Notes under the pieces: generated by a model
Seen by the model: only the letters and a program-made list of their open reading frames with translations
What the model was told of the DNA's origin: nothing
The model's database searches: none
In this document: positions 8,594 through 18,306 of the stretch, in pieces
Numbering within the stretch: the first letter of the stretch is position 1
Layout: each line of letters starts with the position of its first letter
Assembly: GCA_963735065.1 (NCBI GenBank)
Contig: CAVTJL010000007.1
Coordinates: 264,552-328,551, forward strand
DNA: 64,000 bases
Source: CAVTJL01 sp963735065
GTDB lineage: Bacteria; Pseudomonadota; Alphaproteobacteria; Geminicoccales; Geminicoccaceae
Reading direction: 5' to 3'
Made by a program: the position numbers and the translations under genes

Positions 8594-9643
8594 ATGGGCG
8601 AGCGGTTCTTCGAGCGCGTCATCGGGCTTGCCGCGCTGGCGCTCCTCATCTTCCTGTTCCTCAGGATCCTGGCACCCTTCGTGGCGCCGCTGCTCTGGGC
8701 CATCACGCTCACCGTGTCGGTGTGGCCGCTGTTCGTGCGGCTGCGCACGCTCCTCGGCGGCCATGGCGGGCTCGCAGCCCTCCTGATGACGCTCATCCTG
8801 TTCGTCATTCTCGTCGTGCCGATCGGCATGCTGGCCCGCTCGCTGGGCGACCAGGTGGCGGCGGTGGCCAAGGTCGCGAACGACCTCGTCACGGTAGGCC
8901 TGCCGCCGCCGCCTCACTGGCTCGCCGACGTGCCGCTCGTCGGCGATCCGCTGGACCAGCAGTGGCGCGAGACCATGGTCGACAGCCGCGCCACGCTGCG
9001 CGAGGTCCAGCCCTATATCGGCACGGCGGCCGGCTGGATCCTGGCGCGCGGGGCCGAGATCGGCTTTGCCGTCGTCCAGTTCGTGCTGGCGGTGTTCCTG
9101 GCCGGCGTCCTCTTCGTGCAGGGCGAGACCAGCGCCGACTACATGCGCCGCTTCGCCGCCCGCATCGGCAATGAGCGCACGGTGGACCTCGTCGACCTCG
9201 CCGGCGGCACGATCCGCGGCGTGGCGCTGGGCGTGGTCGGCACGGCCCTGCTCCAGGCGATGCTGGCGGCAATCATCTTCCTGGTCGCCGGCGTCCCCGG
9301 TGCCGGCCTTCTGGCGCTCCTTACCTTCATCGTGGGCATCCTGCAGCTCCCGGTGCTCCTGGTGCCGCTCCCGGTCGCGGTCTGGGTCGGCTATCAGGGC
9401 CTCACGGGATGGGCGATCTTCGTGGCCGCCGGCGGCATCTTCATCGGCACGATCGACAACTTCATCCGGCCTGTGCTGATCCGCCAGGGAGCGGACATGC
9501 CGCTCCTCCTGATCTTCCTGGGCGTGCTGGGCGGGCTTCTGGCCTATGGGCCGATCGGCATGTTCTTCGGCGCCGTGGTCGTCGCCCTGGCCCACCGCCT
9601 GCTGACCGAATGGCTGATGAAGGGGAGCGCTGGCGATGGCTGA
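8594..9643 (+). CDS. AI-2E family transporter (PerM/YdiK-like)
   Basis: A 349-residue inner-membrane protein with about seven or eight helices. Two N-terminal helices (ALALLIFLFLRILAPFVAPLLWAI) lead to a soluble loop (LDQQWRETMVDSRATLREVQPYI). A C-terminal helical block carries GVPGAGLLALLTFIVGILQLP and the family signature TIDNFIRPVLIRQGADMPLLLIFLGVLGG. The start is ATG 8594 after GAGGGGGCGGG, and the longer in-frame start at 8528 has no membrane or signal logic. Members export small molecules or exchange ions, so autoinducer-2 should not be assumed. Its stop overlaps the next start by 8 bases, coupling it to the glucoamylase. Confidence 0.93.
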   Translation: MGERFFERVIGLAALALLIFLFLRILAPFVAPLLWAITLTVSVWPLFVRLRTLLGGHGGLAALLMTLILFVILVVPIGMLARSLGDQVAAVAKVANDLVTVGLPPPPHWLADVPLVGDPLDQQWRETMVDSRATLREVQPYIGTAAGWILARGAEIGFAVVQFVLAVFLAGVLFVQGETSADYMRRFAARIGNERTVDLVDLAGGTIRGVALGVVGTALLQAMLAAIIFLVAGVPGAGLLALLTFIVGILQLPVLLVPLPVAVWVGYQGLTGWAIFVAAGGIFIGTIDNFIRPVLIRQGADMPLLLIFLGVLGGLLAYGPIGMFFGAVVVALAHRLLTEWLMKGSAGDG

Positions 9644-11924
9644 TCTGGCACCGGGGGGACCCGGCATAGCACCTACCTGGACCTCGAGCGCCAAGGACCT
9701 CGTCACGACTGCCTGCGAGGGCTCGAGCCGCCTGTGGGCGACGCTGGGCTTCGGCATCGTCAACGAGGTCTTCTGGCCCTCGACCGGCAGCCCGCAGATC
9801 CGCGACCTGGGCTTCATCATCGGCCTCGACGATGGCAGCTGGGTCGAGGTCAAGCGCGCCCACGCCTACACGATCGGCACGCCCCGCCCCTACATCCCGC
9901 TGCCCGAGATCGTCCACGAGGGCCAAGGCTACCGGCTCGTCCTCGAGGTCCTCCCCGACCCGCAGCGCGACGTCCTCCTCATCCGCTACCGCCTCACCGC
10001 CAAGGGCCGGCTCTACGTGCTGCTGGCCCCGCATCTCGGCAGCAACGGCTGGGACAACACCGCCTGGGTGGAGGACGAGCTCTTTGCGGTCGCCGATCAC
10101 TACACGCTCTGCCTCGCGGCCGAGCACGGCTTCAGCCGTGGCAGCGCCGGCTTCGTCGGCGCCTCCGACGGCTGGCAGGACTTCGACAAGAACGGCCGGA
10201 TGACCTGGACCTATGATCGGGCGGAGACCGGCAACGTCGCCCTGATGGGCGAGCTCACCAGTGCCGAGGGCGTGCTGGCGCTGGGCTTCGCCGAGCATGT
10301 CGAGGGGGCGAGCCTGCTTGCCCGCTCCAGCATCGCGCAGGGCTACGACGATGTGCGCGAGGCCTTCGTGCGCGGCTGGCGGCAATGGGGCGAGGGCCTC
10401 GAGGTCGGCAATGCCTCACCCAAGGTCGCGCGCGAGGCGCAGCTCTCCGCCACCGTCATCAAGATCCACGACGACCGCAACTATCCGGGCTCGGTGGTGG
10501 CGAGCCTGAGCGTGCCCTGGGGCAACGCCAGCAACGATCCGGGCGGCTACCATCTGGTCTGGACGCGGGACGCGGTCGAGGCCGGCCTCGCCTACGTGGC
10601 GGTGGGGCGCCAGCAGGACGCGCGGCGCATGCTGGCCTACCTGATCGCGACCCAGCTCCCCGATGGCCGCTGGGCGCAGAACCATTTCCCCGACGGCCGC
10701 CCCTACTGGACCGGCATCCAGCTCGACGAGATCGGCTTTCCCGTCATCTACGCGGCAAAGCTCCTGGAGCTCGGGGTCATGGGGCGCACGCCGGCCGTCG
10801 AGGCCATGGTGCGCGCGGCCGCCACCTTCCTCGCCCGCTCGGGGCCCTCGAGCCCCCAGGACCGCTGGGAGGAGAATGCCGGCCTCAACCCCTTCACGCT
10901 CGCGGTCGAGGTGGCGGCGCTGGTGGCCGCGGTCGAGTTCGTGGACGCCGACGAGGACGCCTACCTCCTCTCGCTCGCCGACTACTGGAACGAGCGCATC
11001 GAGGACTGGACCTTTGTCAGCGGCGGGCCGCTCGCCGACGGCGGCGAGGGCTACTATGTCCGCCTGTCGCCCACTGCCGATGGGCCGCTCGTCGGCCGCG
11101 TCGACATCCGCAACCGGGTGGGCCTGTCGCTCGAGCCTGCGGCCCTGGTCGGGCTCGAGTTCATGTACCTCGCCCGCCTGGGCCTGCGCCGCGCCGACGA
11201 CCCGAAGCTCAAGGCCACGCTGGCGGTGGTCGAGCGGGTGCTGCGCGTCGACACGCCGGCGGGCCCCGCCTACCACCGCTACAACGAGGACGGCTATGGC
11301 GAGCACGAGGATGGCGGGCCGTTCGACGGCACCGGCATCGGCCGCGCCTGGCCGCTCCTGACCGGCGAGCGCGGCCATTTCGAGCTGCTCCTGGGCGGCG
11401 ATCCGATGCCCTACCTCGAGGCCATGACCGCCATGACCGGCCCGGGCGGCCTGCTGCCCGAGCAGGTGTGGGACACCGATCCGATCCCCGGGCGCTTCCT
11501 CGTTCCCGGCAAGCCCACCGGCAGCGCCATGCCGCTGGTGTGGGCCCATGCCGAGCTCTTGAAGCTTCTGACCGCGGAAAAGCGCCGCGAGCCGCTCGAG
11601 CTGCTGGAGGCGGTGCGATCCCGCTACAACTTCCAGCGGCCCGAGGCCGACACCTGGCACTGGCGCGTCGCCACCCCCTTCAAGGCGATGCCCGCCGGCC
11701 GCGACCTCCTGGTCGAGCACGACCATCCCTTCATCCTCCACCGCGGCTTCGACGGCTGGCAGGAGGCGCAGGACGTGCCCTCGACACCGCTTCCCTTCGG
11801 CCTCCAGGGTGTCCGCCTCGAGCGCGGCGCGCTCGCCTCGCGGCACAGCGTCCAGCTGGCCCTGCGCCACGCCGTGACGGGCGAGCGCATCGGCGAGGAC
11901 GCGGAGATCGCGCTCGGCGGCTGA
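9636..11924 (+). CDS. Glycoside hydrolase family 15 protein (glucoamylase/glucodextranase type)
   Basis: A 762-residue enzyme expected to release glucose from alpha-glucans. The N-terminal part (about 1-270) fits the beta-sandwich of bacterial GH15 enzymes (SPQIRDLGFIIGLDDGSW). The (alpha/alpha)6 catalytic barrel follows: GGYHLVWTRDAVEAG, LPDGRWAQNHFPDGRPYWTGIQLDE, the general-acid region RWEENAGLNPF (Glu near 412-413) and the general-base region LLPEQVWDTD (Glu near 609). There is no signal peptide, so it probably acts in the cytoplasm on storage glucan or imported oligosaccharide. It overlaps the AI-2E transporter gene by 8 bases. Confidence 0.95.
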   Translation: MADLAPGGPGIAPTWTSSAKDLVTTACEGSSRLWATLGFGIVNEVFWPSTGSPQIRDLGFIIGLDDGSWVEVKRAHAYTIGTPRPYIPLPEIVHEGQGYRLVLEVLPDPQRDVLLIRYRLTAKGRLYVLLAPHLGSNGWDNTAWVEDELFAVADHYTLCLAAEHGFSRGSAGFVGASDGWQDFDKNGRMTWTYDRAETGNVALMGELTSAEGVLALGFAEHVEGASLLARSSIAQGYDDVREAFVRGWRQWGEGLEVGNASPKVAREAQLSATVIKIHDDRNYPGSVVASLSVPWGNASNDPGGYHLVWTRDAVEAGLAYVAVGRQQDARRMLAYLIATQLPDGRWAQNHFPDGRPYWTGIQLDEIGFPVIYAAKLLELGVMGRTPAVEAMVRAAATFLARSGPSSPQDRWEENAGLNPFTLAVEVAALVAAVEFVDADEDAYLLSLADYWNERIEDWTFVSGGPLADGGEGYYVRLSPTADGPLVGRVDIRNRVGLSLEPAALVGLEFMYLARLGLRRADDPKLKATLAVVERVLRVDTPAGPAYHRYNEDGYGEHEDGGPFDGTGIGRAWPLLTGERGHFELLLGGDPMPYLEAMTAMTGPGGLLPEQVWDTDPIPGRFLVPGKPTGSAMPLVWAHAELLKLLTAEKRREPLELLEAVRSRYNFQRPEADTWHWRVATPFKAMPAGRDLLVEHDHPFILHRGFDGWQEAQDVPSTPLPFGLQGVRLERGALASRHSVQLALRHAVTGERIGEDAEIALGG

Positions 11925-11935
11925 GAGAAGCCCGG

Positions 11936-12871
11936 CTAGCTTGCGGTCAGGGTCAGGCTCACCGTCTGGCCCGACTGCACCTGGGCTGTCGCCTGCGCCG
12001 CGACGTCCTTGCCGTCCAGCATCTTGGCAGCGAGCTTGACGGCACACGGTCCCGGCTGGAGGGAGGCTCGGCCGCTCCCCTTGGCGTCGACCGTGACAGC
12101 CGTTCCGTCGGCGGTCAGCTTGACGCTGTCGGAGGCGAGATCGCCGTAGTTGACGATCGCGACCTCGAGCGTGCCCGGGACCTCGTCGTAGCGGTGGAAG
12201 CGGTTCTGGCGGTCGAAGGCGACGAGGCTCACCTTCAGGCTGTCGGCCCAGACCTGGGTCTCACGCTCGACGGTGGCCTCGACGGCATCGACGAAGTCGC
12301 GGTGGAGGTCGACGAGGATCTTCCTGTCGGCCGGGCCGATGGGCGCGCCGCTATCCAGCAGCGCGAGCCGGCCGATCCAGTCGTAGCGAAAGCGTGCGAG
12401 GCGACGGACGAGGTCCGCCTGGCTCAGGCGGTAGCGCATCCAGCTCGTCGAGTAGCCGAAGAAGTTGTCGAGGGCGACAAGGAGGCCGGCGATCGCCAGC
12501 AGGATGTAGCCCACCTGGGCGATGTTCGAGCGGATCCAGATCAGGGCGCCGTCGATCGGCGGAATCGACGCGAGTGGCGGCAGGATCGAGCCGGCGAGCG
12601 GAGCCAGGGCGGCAATGCCCGCCAGCACGATGGCGACGCCCCTGATTCCCCGCGCGACCTTGCCCATGCGGCGGGCCTTGTCGTCGTACCAGTCGATCCG
12701 CGACTGGGTCGCGCGCACGGTCGCGACGAACAGCTCGTGCAACGTCTCGTTGAGCCGCTCTGCGCTCCAGTCGGCCGGCAGCGCCGGAAATGGCAGGACG
12801 TTGGCCGGAAAGCCCAAAGGCGCATCTTCCCAGGGCGAGATGCGTTGTTGCTTGCCCACCGATTCTGCCAT
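11936..12871 (-). CDS. SLATT-like two-transmembrane protein with C-terminal Ig-like/transthyretin-like domain
   Basis: A 311-residue protein that I recognise only partly. An amphipathic segment (ATQSRIDWYDDKARRMGKVARG) leads into two close membrane helices (about residues 78-100 and 118-138). The short linking loop is followed by a helical tail (TSWMRYRLSQADLVRRLARFRYDWIG). This layout matches SLATT effector domains found beside nucleotide-sensing defence genes. Residues from about 215 to the end look like one or two beta-sandwich domains (GTLEVAIVNYGDLASDSVKLTADG and AAQATAQVQSGQTVSLTLTAS). A GGGGGGAAA tract precedes ATG 12871. No CD-NTase, SLOG or TIR gene lies nearby. The SLATT assignment is by pattern only. 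Confidence 0.6.
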   Translation of the reverse strand: MAESVGKQQRISPWEDAPLGFPANVLPFPALPADWSAERLNETLHELFVATVRATQSRIDWYDDKARRMGKVARGIRGVAIVLAGIAALAPLAGSILPPLASIPPIDGALIWIRSNIAQVGYILLAIAGLLVALDNFFGYSTSWMRYRLSQADLVRRLARFRYDWIGRLALLDSGAPIGPADRKILVDLHRDFVDAVEATVERETQVWADSLKVSLVAFDRQNRFHRYDEVPGTLEVAIVNYGDLASDSVKLTADGTAVTVDAKGSGRASLQPGPCAVKLAAKMLDGKDVAAQATAQVQSGQTVSLTLTAS

Positions 12872-13019
12872 CGGCTTTCCCCCCTGTCGCCGGCCAACGC
12901 GTCGCTTACTCTGTGGCGATGCAACGATCGCTGAGGCCAGTGATCAGCTTAGCGCAATTGCAAAGCGTCGGCTGTGCTCTTCGGCACAATCGCCGAGCGG
13001 ACGGGCTCTACCTGCGCCC

Positions 13020-13080
13020 GAGGCGTAAACGCCTCATCGTACTTTCGTCGACCTCGCTCCACCGAGACCGTTCTGGTCTC
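13020..13080 (-). terminator. Two small hairpins downstream of the OsmC-like gene
   Basis: GAGGCG-TAAA-CGCCTC (13020-13035) and GAGACC-GTTCT-GGTCTC (13064-13080) are both perfect 6-bp stems. They lie between the end of the OsmC-like gene (13084) and the SLATT-like gene start (12871), both on the minus strand. Either could end the OsmC transcript. Confidence 0.4.
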
Positions 13081-13083
13081 TGC

Positions 13084-13503
13084 TCATCGCTTTGAGCGGG
13101 AGCGCTCTACACTGACCGGCATGCCGCGGGAGATCGAGTTGCTGACGGTCGAGGCGGCCTTCGCCCGCTCGACCAGGGTCCCGAGATCGGCGTCCGGCTC
13201 CACGGCCTCGATAGCGACCTCGACGGCGGCGCCGGTCGCACGGAGCGGGTCGCCGTCGAATGTCACCGTCACATCGACGGCAAGCGAGGAGAGCCGGATG
13301 CCCATCTCGTGGGCCACATAGCGGAGATCGTTGCAGAGACATCCGCCGATGGCGAGCCCGAGGAGCTGGCCGCCGTTGAAGCCGAGCCCCTGGCCACCAG
13401 CCTTGCCCTCCGGGCGATCCACAATCACCGTGTGAGCTCCCGCCCAGCCGACCGATGCCTCGGTCTCCGCAATACCCCGCAGCTTGACGACCATCGTGGT
13501 CAT
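13084..13503 (-). CDS. OsmC family protein
   Basis: A 139-residue cytoplasmic protein of the OsmC/Ohr superfamily of thiol-dependent peroxidases. Family features are GFNGGQLLGLAIGGCLCNDLRYVAHEMGI (single-domain helix with a Cys pair) and LSSLAVDVTVTFDGDP. The CLC spacing suggests the resolving and peroxidatic Cys are not in the classical Ohr positions, so it may be a divergent YhfA-like member. ATG 13503 is chosen over the 45-codon upstream extension, which overlaps the divergent metalloprotease leader. It is divergent from that metalloprotease gene. Confidence 0.83.
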   Translation of the reverse strand: MTTMVVKLRGIAETEASVGWAGAHTVIVDRPEGKAGGQGLGFNGGQLLGLAIGGCLCNDLRYVAHEMGIRLSSLAVDVTVTFDGDPLRATGAAVEVAIEAVEPDADLGTLVERAKAASTVSNSISRGMPVSVERSRSKR

Positions 13504-13664
13504 GCGACCCGTCCCCGGATGCCCTGGGCGGCTAATCCATGCGGAACGCATCAGCGATGGAGCGCCTTCCCCGAGATCGTTAAACTGACGGTGCGACGAG
13601 CAGCAGGCAAGGCGCCCTGGTGCGCCGGAACCGAGCACAGGCTCGACGCCACGGAGACAAGGCC

Positions 13665-14519
13665 ATGCGGGACGACGATCTTCGGGCCTCGAGCAATATC
13701 GAGGACAGGCGCGGCAGGGGCGGTGCCGTCAAGGGCGGCCTCGGCATCGGCGCCATCCTCGTGCTCACCCTGATCGGCTGGGCCACCGGCATCGACCCGC
13801 GCATGCTGATCGGCGGCGCCGAGCTCGTGACGGGCGGCGGCGGAGGTGGCCAGAGCATGCCGGCGCAGCAGGGCACGCCAACCGACGAGACGGGCCTCTT
13901 CGTCGCGCGGGTGCTGGGCGAGACCGAGGACGTCTGGAGCCAGATCCTGCCCGAGCAGGCCGACATGCAATACCGCAAGCCGGTGCTCGTGCTCTTCTCG
14001 GGCGTCACGCAGTCCGGCTGCGGCACCGCCCAATCGGCCATGGGCCCGTTCTACTGCCCGAACGACCAGAAGCTCTATCTCGACACGTCCTTCTTCCAGG
14101 ACATGGAGCGCCGCCTCGGCGGCGGCGGCGCCTTCCCCGACGCCTACGTGATCGCCCACGAGGTCGGCCACCACGTCCAGAACCTGCTGGGCCTGCTGGC
14201 GAAGGTCCAGCGCGCGCGGGCGCAGGCGGACGAGCGCACCTCCAACGCCATCTCGGTCCAGACCGAGCTGATGGCGGATTGCCTGGCCGGCGTGTGGGCC
14301 TATCAGATGAACGAGCGCCACCAGAACATCGACGACAACGACGTGCGCGAGGCGGTCAGCACGGCAGCGGCGATCGGCGACGACCGCCTCGCCCGGCAGG
14401 CCGGGCGGGGTGCCGTCGTTCCCGACAGCTTCACCCACGGCAGCTCGGCGCAGCGGGTCGACTGGCTGACCCGCGGCCTGCGCAGCGGCGAGATCCGGGA
14501 CTGCAACACGTTCAGGTAA
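13665..14519 (+). CDS. Neutral zinc metallopeptidase, YpfJ family (Zn_peptidase)
   Basis: A 284-residue membrane-anchored peptidase. After a charged N-terminus (RRGRGGAV) comes one membrane helix (about residues 25-43), then a Gly-rich linker. The family core follows: DVWSQILPEQADMQYRKPVLVLF, CGTAQSAMGPFYCPNDQKLYLDT, the catalytic HEVGHHVQ (H165-E166-xx-H169) and TELMADCLAGVW, whose Glu is the likely third ligand. GGAGACAAGG precedes ATG 13665. An in-frame ATG at 13620 has no such site. The substrate of this family is undetermined. Confidence 0.94.
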   Translation: MRDDDLRASSNIEDRRGRGGAVKGGLGIGAILVLTLIGWATGIDPRMLIGGAELVTGGGGGGQSMPAQQGTPTDETGLFVARVLGETEDVWSQILPEQADMQYRKPVLVLFSGVTQSGCGTAQSAMGPFYCPNDQKLYLDTSFFQDMERRLGGGGAFPDAYVIAHEVGHHVQNLLGLLAKVQRARAQADERTSNAISVQTELMADCLAGVWAYQMNERHQNIDDNDVREAVSTAAAIGDDRLARQAGRGAVVPDSFTHGSSAQRVDWLTRGLRSGEIRDCNTFR

Positions 14520-14550
14520 AGGACGGGCCGAGCGCCGATGCTGCTGCCGT

Positions 14551-14991
14551 TCAGCCGGACGAGGCGACGCGCTCGAACTCGATCAGATAGACGACCTCCT
14601 CGCCGGTGACGGGGTCCGGAGCGGGCGCGCCCCGTATCGTCAGGCGGTCGCCCTCGAGCTTGTAGAAGCGGACGAGGTCGGTGCCGGTCCAGGACTGGTT
14701 CCAGGAAGCATCGACGTGATGAACGACTTTCTCGCCGTCGACAGTGTAGCTTGCTGCGTAGGCCAGCATGCTGTCGAAGAGCCGTTCTTTTTCCTCGCTC
14801 GTGGGCAGCGGGCCCGCCGGAGCCGGCCGACCGCTCTGCATCACCACGGCCATCATCCGGCCGTCGGCGTGATAGGCGATGTAGCCGTCCGGATCGGGCC
14901 CGAGCACATCCGACCTGGCGCCCGTCGCGACGACCTCGCGAACCCAGGCCTTCATCCTCCACGTGCCGAGAAGAGCATTCGCGTCGCTCAT
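14551..14991 (-). CDS. Lipocalin-like domain protein
   Basis: A 146-residue protein of the Lipocalin_5 type: LLGTWRMKAWVRE at the start, DPDGYIAYHADGRMMAVVMQSGR in the middle, a YTVDGEKVVHHVDASWNQSWTGTDLVRFYKLEGDRLTI ligand-cavity strand set, and a closing VVYLIEFERV. AGAGGTGAC lies directly before ATG 14991, which decides the start against a 30-codon extension. There is no signal peptide. The family is often linked to small hydrophobic ligand binding, but no function is established. It is convergent with the metalloprotease gene and downstream of the MOSC gene on the same strand. Confidence 0.82.
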   Translation of the reverse strand: MSDANALLGTWRMKAWVREVVATGARSDVLGPDPDGYIAYHADGRMMAVVMQSGRPAPAGPLPTSEEKERLFDSMLAYAASYTVDGEKVVHHVDASWNQSWTGTDLVRFYKLEGDRLTIRGAPAPDPVTGEEVVYLIEFERVASSG

Positions 14992-15077
14992 GTCACCTCT
15001 TTCTCCCAGTGCCCTGACGCCGTGGCCGGCGTGCCCGGTCGAGGCTGAGCAAGCGACCTTGCCGGGACGGCCACCGC

Positions 15078-15860
15078 TCACAGAAGACGGATCGGATCGC
15101 CCTTGCGCACGACGCCTTCGACGAGCACGGCAGCATAGACCCCGATCATGCCCTGGTGGGCCGTCTTGACGTGCCGAAGAAGACTCTGGTCGGTGGCGGC
15201 CGTCTCGGGGTCGATCGTGATCATCTTGCAGCGCGGATCGCGCTCGAGGATGGCGAGCCGCAGCCGGTCGCCGATCTGGAGCGTCCTGCCGACCAGCTCG
15301 TCCTCGCGGTACGGCCGATCGTCGGCCCAGTCGGCGTAGAGGTTGGCGCGGAAGCGGCGGCGGTCCATCGCCCTGCCCAGCTCCTGGCCCAGCCCCCGGA
15401 CCGTGGCGTTGCCGATGAGCGAGATGGGCCGGCAGTCGTAGACGCCGCGCTCGCTGAAGCGCAGCGCCACCGCATAGCCGGCACGGCGCTCGAGCTCGGC
15501 CTTGAGCTCGGCGGAGTCGAGCGGCAGCGTCCGGCCCTCGGGCGTCGTCACCTCGACCGCGAAGGCCTCGGCACCGGGAAAGACGGGAACGACGCCCGGC
15601 CCCATGCCGAGGGAGGCGTCGAGATCGCGCGGCAGCGTCGCGGCGCCGGCCTCGCGGAAGCGCGGGCGAAAGAGCAAAAGATCCTCCTGCTCGCGGCCGG
15701 TGTGCCAGGGAAAGCCCTTCGGCCCCGGGTCGCGGACGAAGGCATGAACGCGATCGCCCATCAATCCCGTGAACCCGACGAAGGCTTCCTCGAGCTCCTC
15801 GCCTGCCATGCTCTTGACCGGGTAGCGGCAGACGGTCTCGACCTTGCCGATCTCCTCCAA
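15078..15860 (-). CDS. MOSC domain-containing protein (mARC/YcbX-like molybdenum-cofactor sulfur carrier domain)
   Basis: A 260-residue protein with an N-terminal MOSC_N beta-barrel (VETVCRYPVKSMAGEELEEAFV) and a MOSC domain (about 115-258). The MOSC part contains RFRANLYAD and LAILERDPRCKMITIDPET, whose Cys is the conserved molybdenum- or sulfur-binding residue of the family. The start is TTG 15860. AAGGAG seven bases upstream and the absence of a nearby ATG support it. Relatives reduce N-hydroxylated compounds or carry sulfur to Mo enzymes. A ferredoxin domain such as that of YcbX is absent here. Confidence 0.9.
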   Translation of the reverse strand: MEEIGKVETVCRYPVKSMAGEELEEAFVGFTGLMGDRVHAFVRDPGPKGFPWHTGREQEDLLLFRPRFREAGAATLPRDLDASLGMGPGVVPVFPGAEAFAVEVTTPEGRTLPLDSAELKAELERRAGYAVALRFSERGVYDCRPISLIGNATVRGLGQELGRAMDRRRFRANLYADWADDRPYREDELVGRTLQIGDRLRLAILERDPRCKMITIDPETAATDQSLLRHVKTAHQGMIGVYAAVLVEGVVRKGDPIRLL

Positions 15861-15992
15861 GACCCTGCTCCTTGATTCTCAGCCATTGCCCGACGGGCTG
15901 ACCTTACCCTATCGAGGCGCCGCCGCGGACGCACGCCGCAGGCTTCCTGCACGAGCACGCCCCCTCCCGGGCCCGGCCCGGAGGGCACAGCA

Positions 15993-16995
15993 TTGACCGA
16001 GCATCCGACCGACAGCCTGCCCGACGCGCATCGCCAGCTCGTGCTCCGGGCGCTCGACACCGCCTTCGGGGCCACCCGGATCGATGCGATCGTGCCTGTT
16101 GGCGGCGGAGCGTCAGGGGCGTTTCCCTATCGGGTCGACATCGGCGAGCGGCGCTATCTCGCGAGGATCGAAGGCCCGGCCAGCCCCCTTCGCAACCCCC
16201 ACCAGTACGAGTCCATGCGCATCGCCGCCGAGGCGGGGATCGCGCCCCGGGCCCACCTGATCGACGAGGCGGCCCGCATCGCCATCGTGGACTTCATCGA
16301 TGAGCGGCCGCTTGGCAGCTTTCCCGGTGGCCCGTGCGCGATTGGCGAGGGCGCTGGGCAAGCTCCGGCGCCGCGTGCAGGAGACGGCGCCGTTTCCCCA
16401 TTTCGTCGAGTATCCGGAGCTCGTCGCCCGTCTGTGGGCGTGGGTCTGTCGCACCGGGCTCTTCGCACCCGGCGTGCTCGACCCCTACACCGAGCGTCTG
16501 GAGGACATCCGCGCCACCTGCCGCTGGGATCCGGCGGAAGCCGTCTCCAGCCACAACGATCCCGTGCCGCGCAATCTTCTCTTCGATGGCACGCGGCTGT
16601 GGCTGATCGACTGGGAGTCGGCCTGCTCCAACGACCCTCTCGTCGATGTGGCGATCATGCTCGACAACCTTGCGCCCACGCCCGAGCTGGAGCGGGTGCT
16701 GATCGAGGCGTGGCTCGGCGGCACCCCGGACGGCGCGCTCCTGGACAGGCTGGCGTCCGTGCGCGCGCTGACGCGCCTCTACTATGCGGGCGTCCTGCTC
16801 AGCGCCTCCGCGGCGGCCTCCGGGCCGATCGCCGACGAGGATCTCGCGGCGCCGACGCCGCCCGAGCTTCGACGGATGCTCCGTGAAGGCCGGGTAAGGC
16901 CCGGCACGCCGGCCGCCAAGCACCTCCTCGGCAAGATGTACCTCAGCTCCTTCCTGACCGAGGCGCCGCCGCCGGGCCTCGACGCTGCCGTCTGA
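15993..16995 (+). pseudogene. Phosphotransferase (APH/choline-kinase-like fold) with one frameshift
   Basis: Two consecutive reading frames form one kinase-like protein. Frame one starts at TTG 15993 after GGAGGG and runs to about 16320 (VGGGASGAFPYRVDIGERRYLARIE, then AIVDFIDERPL). The second frame continues from about 16303 (ALGKLRRRVQETAPFPHFVEYPEL) to the stop at 16995. That part carries the catalytic loop SHNDPVPRNLLFDG and metal-binding LIDWESA. The switch needs one extra base in the stretch 16303-16325. The reconstructed product is about 330 residues. The catalytic residues are intact, so sequencing error is as likely as decay. Confidence 0.8.
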
Positions 16996-17037
16996 CGGCG
17001 GCATCGAGACCCTGGCCACGCGATCCGGCGCGGGGGC

Positions 17038-18066
<1,029 letters not shown>

Positions 18067-18306
18067 GCCATCCGTCTCCGTCGGTTGGTGGCGCGGATTT
18101 CCCGCGCCTTGGGGCGTGCATTGGCCTCGTCCGGCCTCCTCGGACCGCGCACGGGGCTCGGCAGGCGTGGGTCACGTGGCCAGCGAGGCGCGCGGATCAA
18201 GCCCCGCCTCGCGCAGGCCCGGTCTGCAGCAGCGGGCCGGCCGGGTGGGCGGCTGGCCGGCGATAGCCTATAGAGCCACGTGGAAGCCTGGAGGGAAGAG
18301 CGGCGC

